The notes under the pieces were generated by a model. That model ran no database searches. It saw nothing but the letters and a program-made list of their open reading frames with translations, and was not told the DNA's origin. Below are positions 15,661 to 23,127 of a stretch of 29,833 bases of DNA, in pieces (the stretch's first letter is position 1; each line of letters starts with the position of its first letter). The translations under genes and the position numbers were made by a program. The stretch comes from DATKMP01 sp035541775 (GTDB taxonomy: Bacteria; Bacteroidota; Ignavibacteria; UBA10030): contig DATKMP010000210.1 in NCBI GenBank assembly GCA_035541775.1, positions 1 to 29,833 on the forward strand, written 5' to 3'.

Positions 15661-17049
15661 ATGCTGAATTCGACAAAGCGAAATCCGAAGCAGCAAAAAA
15701 AGCGGGAAGAACTTGTGGAAGAAATGGTTCCGCAATTTGAGACATTTTTAGAAAGCCGCGAAAAGTACATTAAAGCGCTTGAAACGACTATTGATGTTTT
15801 AAAAAGTGATATTGCCCACCGAAGCCATGGCAGCTTAAACGTCCGCAGTTCGATTGATGAGTTGGTGGTCATGCAGCGGCTTTCCAGCACGATCAGTACG
15901 GCGATGACACCGGATGCGATTTTGAGCGCGTTGATCGAACTGACGAAACAAGTGGTGCCCATCGATGATGCGAATATATTTTTATTGGATTCACGTTTGA
16001 CCGGATTAAAGTCTTTAACACCCAAAGGATCCAAGAGGTTATTAGAAGAAGCACAAGAGCAGTTAGAATCCGGCATTGTCGATTGGGTGTTTTCGGAAAA
16101 GAAAACAGTTGTTATTCCTGATTTGAAAAGCCTCATCGTCGATAGTCCGGCAAAAAATTTTGTGATCGTTCCTCTCATCATGCGCAACCGCGGTATCGGC
16201 ATTTATCTTATACACACCGTCAAGCCGCAATCGGATTTTTCCAATCAAGATATTCAACTGCTGACGGTTTTGTCGAACCAAGCGGCGGCGGGTGTGGAAA
16301 ATTGGCGAACGTATGAACAGCTAGCACAAGCTAACACCGAGTTAAAAGCATCGGAAGAACAAATCATTCGGGCGGCACGGCTGGCGGCCATTGGCGAACT
16401 GGCAGCAAGCATTGTGCACGAAATAAAAAATCCTGTGCAGGTTTTGATGTTGCAGTTAGATGTCATGAAACGCGGCACGGTGATTCCCAATGCCGATGAA
16501 TTGCTGCGGCAGCAAGTGATGCGGCTACATGATATTACAAAGCGATTAATGAATTTCTCTCGCAACGTGTCTGATGAATTTAAGATTGAGCCGACGGATG
16601 TGAACAAATCGATCCTGGATGCTGTTGCGATGGTGGAACATGAGTATCGTCTCGACAAAATTGAATTTGAACTGGAACTGGAAGGGCAGTTGCCGGCGAT
16701 TCCGGGTAACTCAAGTTATCTTCAACAGGTATTCCTCAATCTTGCTATCAATGCGCGAGACGCCATGCCCAACGGCGGAAAAATCGTTATCCGAAGTTCA
16801 TCGGATTATTTTCATGTCATCGTCCACTTTTCTGATACCGGCTGTGGTATAGACCAGAATATCTTGGAACGAATATTCCAGCCATTTTTTACAACCAAAG
16901 AAGAAGGAAAAGGAACAGGTTTAGGGTTGGCAATTTGTAAAAAAATTGTCGATCAACATCAAGGCGAGATTGGTGTCGCGAGCGAACATGGCAAAGGAAC
17001 CACATTTACAATGAAACTGCCGCTACGGAGGACAGAAGAATGCAAATAA
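15661..17049 (+). CDS. Cytoplasmic GAF-domain sensor histidine kinase (FlgS/FlrB-like candidate)
   Basis: A 462-residue kinase with no membrane span. The N-terminal coiled segment (1-60) leads to a GAF sensor domain (about 65-220), a HisKA dimerisation helix with the phospho-accepting H253 in VHEIKNP, and a HATPase domain with N-box NLAINARDAMPNGG (N364), G1 DTGCGID (from D392), and F/G2 boxes FQPFFTTKEEGKGTGLGL. All catalytic residues are present. No cognate response regulator is adjacent. Since a sigma-54 promoter precedes fliL, a partner of the NtrC class (FlgR/FlrC type) elsewhere in the genome is a reasonable inference, by analogy with FlgS and FlrB, which are also soluble kinases. The overlap with the next gene is 10 bases. 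Confidence 0.92.
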   Translation: MLNSTKRNPKQQKKREELVEEMVPQFETFLESREKYIKALETTIDVLKSDIAHRSHGSLNVRSSIDELVVMQRLSSTISTAMTPDAILSALIELTKQVVPIDDANIFLLDSRLTGLKSLTPKGSKRLLEEAQEQLESGIVDWVFSEKKTVVIPDLKSLIVDSPAKNFVIVPLIMRNRGIGIYLIHTVKPQSDFSNQDIQLLTVLSNQAAAGVENWRTYEQLAQANTELKASEEQIIRAARLAAIGELAASIVHEIKNPVQVLMLQLDVMKRGTVIPNADELLRQQVMRLHDITKRLMNFSRNVSDEFKIEPTDVNKSILDAVAMVEHEYRLDKIEFELELEGQLPAIPGNSSYLQQVFLNLAINARDAMPNGGKIVIRSSSDYFHVIVHFSDTGCGIDQNILERIFQPFFTTKEEGKGTGLGLAICKKIVDQHQGEIGVASEHGKGTTFTMKLPLRRTEECK

Positions 17050-17942
17050 AACAAACCAGTGTTATGTACGGGATGGTGATGGGAATTTTGACGGTCGGAT
17101 GGACGATGATGACGATGGGTCAGGACATCACGCTTCAAAATTTTAATCGTGTTTCGAGTTTGAAACCCATTGCACATACGGAAGCAGTACCGAATATTGC
17201 GGCAACGCAGAGAACCACGGTGAAGAAATCGGCGGTGCATCAAAAACCATTTAAAGTGAAAACAATCAAGCCGACGACAGTCAATCGAATTCCGTTGCAT
17301 AGCAAGCACAGTCATCATGCTGCCGTGGCATCTGCAAAAAAAATATCTGTTCCCCAGCCGTCGGTTGCGCAAACAACTGTACCACAAAATCCGCAACCGA
17401 TCATTCCTGTTGAAAATGCGATATGGGCAGAAAGTAAAGAAGCAACGCCGGTACAAAAAACAGAAAGCGGCTTTTCATCGACGGCGGCACATTTGGCGTT
17501 GGCGGTGTTGGTTGCCTTGCTGAGTACTTGCGGCGTGTTAGGATTTATCTTTGTGCGTTCAGAACAAAAAAAATGGAAACGGTTCGATGTATATAACCAA
17601 CGCTATTTGCCAATGCCGAAAAAGGAAACAGCCGTGGCATTGCCGAAAAAGCCAATCGCGCTGCAAGAACCCCGACGCCGCGACCTCATCATTGCACCGG
17701 CGCTGGAACTTGCTGAGAGCGATGAACCCACGGCGAGAAACGATTTCGAACTTTCCCGGGCTTTGCAGGAGTTAAAATCGAAACAACGCATTCGCAACGT
17801 TGTGACAGCGAAAAAAAATGTGAAATCGAAAAAGCACCAAATCGGCAATGCGAAGAAAATCGGAACCGGCATCGGTGAATTTGAATTGGCGGCGCGTCTG
17901 TCGAAAATGCAAGCACGTTTGGCTGCAAAGGTGATGTCATGA
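17040..17942 (+). CDS. Membrane protein of unknown function upstream of flgF; possible SwrB/DUF6115-like
   Basis: A 300-residue basic protein I do not confidently recognise. Residues 1-28 form a signal anchor, about 30-150 are a low-complexity linker rich in Lys, Thr, Pro, His and Gln, about 148-172 is a second membrane span (AHLALAVLVALLSTCGVLGF), and the rest is a basic cytoplasmic tail. Near the end lies KKIGTGIGEFELAARL, resembling the G-G-E-(hydrophobic)-L ending seen in SwrB/DUF6115 proteins of flagellar operons. It also follows the flhF-flhG-fliA block as swrB follows sigD in Bacillus. The start has a strong GGAGG leader (17027-17031) inside the kinase gene. Role in export or hook-basal-body assembly is inference. 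Confidence 0.7.
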   Translation: MQIKQTSVMYGMVMGILTVGWTMMTMGQDITLQNFNRVSSLKPIAHTEAVPNIAATQRTTVKKSAVHQKPFKVKTIKPTTVNRIPLHSKHSHHAAVASAKKISVPQPSVAQTTVPQNPQPIIPVENAIWAESKEATPVQKTESGFSSTAAHLALAVLVALLSTCGVLGFIFVRSEQKKWKRFDVYNQRYLPMPKKETAVALPKKPIALQEPRRRDLIIAPALELAESDEPTARNDFELSRALQELKSKQRIRNVVTAKKNVKSKKHQIGNAKKIGTGIGEFELAARLSKMQARLAAKVMS

Positions 17943-18685
17943 TAAAAGGAATCTATTCTTCCAGCGCGGGTATGCAACCGCGAATGACGCGCATGGAAGT
18001 GGTGGCCAATAATTTAGCGAACATCGATACCACCGGCTATAAACGCGATAATGTGTTTTTTAAAATGGTGAAAGAAAATCTTGCTGCCGGTGAAAAGAAT
18101 GGGTCACAAAATGCTGAAAACGATGTTCAAGAGCAAACAGATTTTTCTTCCGGTGCGTTGAAGCAGACCAACAATACGTTCGATCTTGCCGTCACCGGCA
18201 ACGCATTTTTTACTGTCGAAACGCCGAACGGTCTTCGGTACACGCGCAACGGAAATTTTAATCTCGCGATGGATGGAACAATCGTCACGAATCAAGGATA
18301 TCCGGTTTTAGGAACGGAGGGGAAAATACAACTGCCGGATATTCAAAAATTATCACAAGGCGATGTCACGATCGATGAAGAAGGTGTTGTGAATGTCGAT
18401 AATAAAGTGGTCGGCAAACTGCGGCTTGCCGTCTTTGACGATACGGCGTCATTACAAAAAGACGGATCGTCCATGTTTATTGCCGATACGCCGGAACGCA
18501 GTATCACGACGGAAGATCATGTTACCGTGCAGCAAGGATTTTTAGAAGAATCCAACGTGGATGCCGTGGAAGAAATGGTTTCGATGATTCAATTGAGCAG
18601 AGATTTTGAAGCCGATCAAAAAGCAATTCAATCTCAAGATTCTTCGTTAGAAAAAGCGATGGATGTAGGGCGAGTTTCAAGTTAA
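17939..18685 (+). CDS. flgF: Flagellar proximal rod protein FlgF
   Basis: FlgF builds the proximal rod in the periplasm. The 248-residue product starts IKGIYSSSAGMQPRMTRMEV and has VANNLANIDTTGYKR, then GNAFFTVETPNGLRYTRNGNF, and ends with EESNVDAVEEMVSMIQLSRDFE (motif shown in part). FlgF and FlgG are related; the tyrosine-rich start SSSAGM and location before flgG support FlgF. There is no signal peptide, as expected for a type III export substrate. It overlaps the preceding gene by ATGA, and 26 bases separate it from flgG. Confidence 0.94.
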   Translation: MIKGIYSSSAGMQPRMTRMEVVANNLANIDTTGYKRDNVFFKMVKENLAAGEKNGSQNAENDVQEQTDFSSGALKQTNNTFDLAVTGNAFFTVETPNGLRYTRNGNFNLAMDGTIVTNQGYPVLGTEGKIQLPDIQKLSQGDVTIDEEGVVNVDNKVVGKLRLAVFDDTASLQKDGSSMFIADTPERSITTEDHVTVQQGFLEESNVDAVEEMVSMIQLSRDFEADQKAIQSQDSSLEKAMDVGRVSS

Positions 18686-18711
18686 CAGGTTAGTATGATT
18701 TGGAGGAACCA

Positions 18712-19500
18712 ATGAATCGAGCATTACGAGCAGCAGCCAGCGGAATGTATGCACAGCAGCTGAATGTCGATGTGATTGCCAATAATCTGGCAAACGTCAA
18801 CACCGCAGGGTTTAAGAAAAGCCGGCCGGAGTTTCAGGATTTGATGTATCAAACATTGAAGTCAACGACTGAATCGCAAAATCCCAATGTGCAACAGCCG
18901 GTCAGTATTCAAGTCGGGACAGGGACGACACCTGTGGCAACGTTCAAAAGTTTTTCACAGGGCGATTTGACGGCGACAAATAATTCGTTAGATGTTGCCA
19001 TTCAAGGCGATGGATTTTTTCAGATTCGACGTGCCGATGGTACCATCGGTTATACGCGCGATGGGTCTTTCAAAATTTCCGGCGAAGGAACGATTGTTAC
19101 CTCACAAGGATATTCGGTCGAGCCCGGTTTATCGTTGCCGAGCAATACGACGGACATTACGATTGCAAGTGATGGTACGGTTGAGGCAACGGTCAGCGGC
19201 GAATCGTCGCCCACAAAGGTCGGTCAAATGGAACTTGCAAAATTTGTCAATCCTGCCGGATTGAAATCCATCGGCAATGATTTGTATGTCGAAACTTCTG
19301 CCTCGGGCAAACCGATTCTCGGCGTTGCCGGCAGCGAAGGATTCGGCGATCTGACGCAAGGATCATTAGAATCTTCCAATGTCGATGTCGTGTCGGAAAT
19401 GGTGAATATGATCGTTGCACAGCGTGCGTATGAAATCAGTTCTAAAGCCATCAAAGCTGTGGATGATATGCTCTCCACAGCAGATAGTATCAGACGATAA
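18712..19500 (+). CDS. flgG: Flagellar distal rod protein FlgG
   Basis: FlgG forms the distal rod that passes through the P and L rings. The 262-residue product starts NRALRAAASGMYAQQLNVDV with VIANNLANVNTAGFKKSR, contains GDGFFQIRRADGTIGYTRDG and ends SSNVDVVSEMVNMIVAQRAYEIS. Length is the standard for FlgG (about 260). The ATG at 18712 sits five bases after a clear GGAGG ribosome binding site (18702-18706); an upstream TTG at 18700 is unlikely. flgA follows in the usual order. Confidence 0.97.
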   Translation: MNRALRAAASGMYAQQLNVDVIANNLANVNTAGFKKSRPEFQDLMYQTLKSTTESQNPNVQQPVSIQVGTGTTPVATFKSFSQGDLTATNNSLDVAIQGDGFFQIRRADGTIGYTRDGSFKISGEGTIVTSQGYSVEPGLSLPSNTTDITIASDGTVEATVSGESSPTKVGQMELAKFVNPAGLKSIGNDLYVETSASGKPILGVAGSEGFGDLTQGSLESSNVDVVSEMVNMIVAQRAYEISSKAIKAVDDMLSTADSIRR

Positions 19501-19504
19501 AAAA

Positions 19505-20218
19505 ATGTATCGCAGCATCCACATAGTGATCGCGATGTTCCTCCTGATAGGTTTTGCGTTTTCTCAGTCGTCCGTAGATAACACGAAACTTGTTCAGCGC
19601 ATGGTTCAGCAATACCTCACACAAAAAGCAAAAGATGCAGGCGCCGATAGTGCGATTGTAGCAATACGTGTTTTGCCGGATTCAAAATTTCTGAATCAAG
19701 AAGGCGCAAGTATTCAATTGGTAGAAGATGGCACGCTCTCGCCTCGCGGTACGTGCAGTGTGCCTTTCGAACTCGTGCGCAGCGATAAAACGATATCGCA
19801 CTTTTTTGTTTCAACACGCGTACGAACATTCGGCGGCGTGCTGCTGGTAACAAGGCAATTACCATGCGGGGCGCCTATCGAGGCGCGAGATTGCGAATTG
19901 CGCTGGATGGAAACAACCACGCTACCGCTGGATGCCGTTACACAAATTGCCGATGTCGAGGCGATGCAAACAACACGCATTGTGAATGCCGGCATGGTAT
20001 TGACACGAAGTGTGTTGAGACGCATTCCTGTTGTCAAGGTTGAGGAATTAGTGACGCTCATTGTGCACAGCGGCAATGTTGCGCTTTCTGCACGCGCCAT
20101 TGCAAAAGATGAAGGCGCTGTCGATGAAATTATTCTTGTGCAGCGGCTTGGAACGCATGACCGAGTCAAGGCACGCATTCTCAACGCTAAGACGGTTGAA
20201 ATGGTCACGGAATTTTAA
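19505..20218 (+). CDS. flgA: P-ring assembly chaperone FlgA
   Basis: FlgA is a periplasmic chaperone that helps FlgI form the P ring. The 237-residue product begins with a Sec signal peptide (about 1-20, ending FSQ) followed by an N-terminal region and a C-terminal SAF-like domain with LVTRQLPCGAPIEARDCELRW (start of it), LTRSVLRRIPVVKVEELV and VRAR-like RVKARILN. The match to FlgA is moderate at the N-terminus and good at the C-terminus. Start at 19505 is chosen because it gives a proper signal peptide; the frame is open further upstream. It lies between flgG and flgH, the expected place. Confidence 0.92.
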   Translation: MYRSIHIVIAMFLLIGFAFSQSSVDNTKLVQRMVQQYLTQKAKDAGADSAIVAIRVLPDSKFLNQEGASIQLVEDGTLSPRGTCSVPFELVRSDKTISHFFVSTRVRTFGGVLLVTRQLPCGAPIEARDCELRWMETTTLPLDAVTQIADVEAMQTTRIVNAGMVLTRSVLRRIPVVKVEELVTLIVHSGNVALSARAIAKDEGAVDEIILVQRLGTHDRVKARILNAKTVEMVTEF

Positions 20219-20229
20219 CGAGGTAGGAA

Positions 20230-20808
20230 ATGAAACGCATAGGATTAATACTGATGATGATATTGGCGGGCAATGTTATGCTTCTGGCACAAGATTTACG
20301 TGAAAATTTTAGCCGTTCATTATTTGCAGATCAAAAGGCGTCGCACGTCGGCGAATCTGTGACCATTTACATCACGGAAAATTCGAGCGCCTCGAACACT
20401 GCCAGCACTTCCACATCGCGCAGCAGCAATCTCTCCTTAACGGGCACAGGCACGAACGGAAACAAATCGTTGCTGAACCTTACCGGCGGTGTGACGACCG
20501 GCAATACGTTCGCAGGTTCCGGTGCGACATCGACCCAAGGATCAATTACCGCCACACTGAGCGCGCGCGTCGATTCTGTATTGCCGAATGGAAATTTATT
20601 TATTCGTGGTAGCAGAATCATAACCATTAATGGCGAAGAACAGACGATAAAAATTTCCGGCATTATTCGAACTTCTGATATTCAAGCGGATAACAGTGTG
20701 TACTCGTACAATATTTCTGATGCCAATATCAGTTTTCAAGGTAACGGTATCGTTTCTCGAGTTCAAGAACCAGGTTGGTTGACCAAATTTTTTCACTGGC
20801 TTTTCTGA
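20230..20808 (+). CDS. flgH: L-ring protein FlgH, without a lipobox cysteine
   Basis: FlgH forms the L ring in the outer membrane. The 192-residue product has a signal peptide (about 1-20, MKRIGLILMMILAGNVMLLA), the family start SLFADQKASHVGESVTIYI, a Ser/Thr-rich segment, and the conserved VLPNGNLFIRGSR, IKISGIIR and a final WLTKFFHWLF. In most FlgH proteins a lipobox Cys follows the signal peptide; here the protein contains no cysteine at all, so it should not be a lipoprotein. An AGGTAGG-like leader precedes the ATG. Length is slightly under the usual 220 or so, in line with the lost N-terminal linker. Confidence 0.94.
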   Translation: MKRIGLILMMILAGNVMLLAQDLRENFSRSLFADQKASHVGESVTIYITENSSASNTASTSTSRSSNLSLTGTGTNGNKSLLNLTGGVTTGNTFAGSGATSTQGSITATLSARVDSVLPNGNLFIRGSRIITINGEEQTIKISGIIRTSDIQADNSVYSYNISDANISFQGNGIVSRVQEPGWLTKFFHWLF

Positions 20809-20819
20809 GGATGGTGGGT

Positions 20820-21923
20820 ATGTTCAAGATAAAGTATCGTGTTATCCTTTTTGCAGCTGTGGGGCTGATGGCTGCAGGCGTTTCGAATACGCGCATTAAA
20901 GATATTGCGTACGTGCAAGGTGTGCGAGGCCAGCAGCTTATCGGTTACGGATTGGTAGTAGGATTGAACAGCACAGGCGATTCGCAACGGTCCACGTTTA
21001 CGCTTCAATCGGTTGCAAGTATGTTGAAAAGGTTCGGAATTACTGTTCCGCAAAATGATTTACGCATGCGCAATGTTGCAGCGGTGATGGTGACGGCAAC
21101 GGCTCCCGGGTTTGCGCGTGAAGGCGGCGTGGTCGATGTCGTTGTTTCTTCGCTCGGCGATGCGACCGGATTGCAAGGCGGTACATTATTGATGACTCCA
21201 CTTTCCGGATTAGACGGCGTGGTGTATGCGATGGCGCAAGGCCCGCTTTCAGTCGGCGGCATCGATGTGGTTGCGGGCGGCAGTGAAGTACGGCGCAATC
21301 ACACAGCAGCAGGGCGCATTCCCGGCGGCGCAATTTTAGAGAAACCGGTCACGAATGATTTTTCAAAAGATTGGACTGTGTTTGTTGTTCTCAATCAATC
21401 CGATTTTACGACCGCGATGCGCATTGTGGAAGTGATCAATGCAAAATTTCCGAATGCTGCCATGGCAAAAGATGGTTCAACCATTGCGGTTTCTGTGCCG
21501 CAAGAATACCGACAGGAAGGAAAAATTATTCAATTCATTTCATTGATCGAAGTGATGGAAATTGCTCCCGATGTTGTTGCAAAAGTTGTTATCAACGAAC
21601 GAACGGGTACCATCGTCATCGGCAGCAATGTTTCGATTTTGCCGGTCGCGATTTCGCATGGCGGATTGAATATTGAAATTCAATCGACGCCCATCATTTC
21701 ACAGCCGAATGCCTTGTCGCAGGGAAAAACGGTTGAAACAAATATGACGACGGTGGCGGCCGGCGAAGACAGTTCGCAAGTCTTTGCGATGAACGGCGTG
21801 GCAACCGTGCAGGATGTTGCAAAAGCGCTTAACGCGATGAAAGTTTCTCCGCGAGATATCATTGCCATCTTTCAGGCGCTGAAAGAAGCAGGAGCATTAA
21901 AAGCTGAATTAGTGATTATCTGA
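20820..21923 (+). CDS. flgI: P-ring protein FlgI
   Basis: FlgI forms the periplasmic P ring. The 367-residue product has an N-terminal signal peptide (about 1-25), then RIKDIAYVQGVRGQQLIGYG, LNSTGDSQRSTFT, AVMVTATAPGFAREGGVVDV (in part) and MTPLSGLDGVVYA, all family hallmarks, with the ending PRDIIAIFQALKEAGALKAEL. The ATG at 20820 lies nine bases after GAGG; an ATG at 20811 is also possible but has the leader too close. Its TGA overlaps the next ATG. Confidence 0.97.
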   Translation: MFKIKYRVILFAAVGLMAAGVSNTRIKDIAYVQGVRGQQLIGYGLVVGLNSTGDSQRSTFTLQSVASMLKRFGITVPQNDLRMRNVAAVMVTATAPGFAREGGVVDVVVSSLGDATGLQGGTLLMTPLSGLDGVVYAMAQGPLSVGGIDVVAGGSEVRRNHTAAGRIPGGAILEKPVTNDFSKDWTVFVVLNQSDFTTAMRIVEVINAKFPNAAMAKDGSTIAVSVPQEYRQEGKIIQFISLIEVMEIAPDVVAKVVINERTGTIVIGSNVSILPVAISHGGLNIEIQSTPIISQPNALSQGKTVETNMTTVAAGEDSSQVFAMNGVATVQDVAKALNAMKVSPRDIIAIFQALKEAGALKAELVII

Positions 21924-22753
21924 TGAATGTGACTGGAACAGATACGACCAACACTCCTTCGTCTGTGACGCCAACAAAAATGGATGGGGCGCACAAAGCG
22001 AAGTTGAAAAAGGCAGCGAAACAATTCGAGTCGTTGTTCACTTCCTATATGCTTAAGAGTATGAGAAAAAGTGTTCCGGAATCGGGAATGTTCGGCGACG
22101 ATTTTGGCGGCGATATGCTGGAAGATATGTTCGATATGGAATTTGCAAATCAAATGTCCAAAGGAAACTCGTTTGGTGTTGCCGAAATGTTGTATCGAAA
22201 ACTTACAGGCGAATCGTTGGAACAAAATCCTGAGATGCTGCAAATGTTAGAAGAAAATGGCACGCTGAAAAAAACGTTGCAACCCACTTCAAAAGGAAAA
22301 AATAAAATTCCATTTATGAAACCAAGTCGTTCGATGGAAGCACGGATTGGGCAGTATCAATCCATCATTGATACGGCTGCAGAAACGCACGGTGTCGATT
22401 CCACGTTAGTGAAAGCGGTCATTGCAAGCGAATCGGCGGGCAGAGCCGATGCGCGTTCGCCGAAACATGCCAAGGGCTTAATGCAATTGATCGATTCGAC
22501 TGCTCAAGAAATGGGCGTACAAAATGTGTGGAATCCGGAAGAAAATATTCAGGGCGGAGTAAAATATTTAAAACAGATGCTTTTGAAATTTCATGGCGAT
22601 GTGAAGTTGGCATTGGCGTCGTATAATGCAGGCCCCGCCGCGGTTGAGCGTCATAATGGTATTCCGCCGTATAAAGAAACACAAGAGTACATTACCCGCG
22701 TAATGAATTATTGGCAACACTTTCAAGAACAGGAGACGGACGATCATGAATGA
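21923..22753 (+). CDS. flgJ: FlgJ-type rod scaffold fused to an SLT lytic transglycosylase domain
   Basis: FlgJ caps the growing rod and opens peptidoglycan. Residues about 25-100 are the rod-binding domain (KKAAKQFESLFTSYMLKSMR, LEDMFDMEFANQMSK). A linker to about 140 is followed by a lytic-transglycosylase (SLT/Slt70-type) domain, with the catalytic Glu in VIASES (E170), GLMQLIDSTAQEMG and LALASYNAGPAAVERHNG. Classical gammaproteobacterial FlgJ uses a GH73 domain instead; here the muramidase family is different. No signal peptide is evident, consistent with export through the flagellar apparatus. The ATG overlaps the flgI stop. Confidence 0.93.
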   Translation: MNVTGTDTTNTPSSVTPTKMDGAHKAKLKKAAKQFESLFTSYMLKSMRKSVPESGMFGDDFGGDMLEDMFDMEFANQMSKGNSFGVAEMLYRKLTGESLEQNPEMLQMLEENGTLKKTLQPTSKGKNKIPFMKPSRSMEARIGQYQSIIDTAAETHGVDSTLVKAVIASESAGRADARSPKHAKGLMQLIDSTAQEMGVQNVWNPEENIQGGVKYLKQMLLKFHGDVKLALASYNAGPAAVERHNGIPPYKETQEYITRVMNYWQHFQEQETDDHE

Positions 22754-23120
22754 AAATCGTTTGCAAGAAATTATTCAATCTGAAATGCAGTTCGTGGAAG
22801 AACTGTCCGGGTTGTTACAACGACAGCAACACGCGATCATTCATTTTCAAGATGGGTCGTTGATGGGATTCGTTGAAGAGGAACAGCGCTTGTTGCGTTC
22901 GATTGAATCTTTAGAAAAAGAACGAGTGAAGGTGATGGGCAATGGTTCGGATCAATCTGTCGAGCCGCTGAAACAGAAAATGAAAATTCTGGCGCAACAG
23001 GTTCTTGATACGAACAAACAAAATCGCGTGCTTATCGATAATGCACTGCTGTTTGTCCGTCAGCTTATATGTGCGTTGACGGAAAACTTTACGCGGCAAT
23101 TAGTCGATACGAAAGTGTAG
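22746..23120 (+). CDS. flgN: FlgN-type export chaperone for FlgK/FlgL
   Basis: FlgN binds the hook-filament junction proteins FlgK and FlgL in the cytoplasm and hands them to the export gate. The 124-residue, all-helical product (ENRLQEIIQSEMQFVEELSG, EEEQRLLRSIESLEKERVKV) fits the family in length and heptad pattern, although FlgN sequences are divergent. The main support is place: directly upstream of flgK and flgL, overlapping the flgJ end by 8 bases. Other small helical proteins could look alike. Confidence 0.85.
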   Translation: MNENRLQEIIQSEMQFVEELSGLLQRQQHAIIHFQDGSLMGFVEEEQRLLRSIESLEKERVKVMGNGSDQSVEPLKQKMKILAQQVLDTNKQNRVLIDNALLFVRQLICALTENFTRQLVDTKV

Positions 23121-23127
23121 GATTCTG

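Noticed and set aside
15432..16202. Long open frame (256 codons) on the minus strand across HDOD-4 and the kinase
   Set aside because: It lies opposite two well-supported genes, has a Ser/Thr/Arg-rich composition typical of shadow frames, and no recognisable motif.
18700..18711. TTG start four codons upstream of flgG
   Set aside because: The GGAGG site at 18702-18706 falls inside this extension and is ideally placed for the ATG at 18712.
20285..20299. Second possible sigma-54 element, TGGCAC followed by TTAC, in flgH
   Set aside because: The -24 half is good, but the invariant GC at -12 is AC, and it lies inside the FlgH signal-peptide coding sequence.
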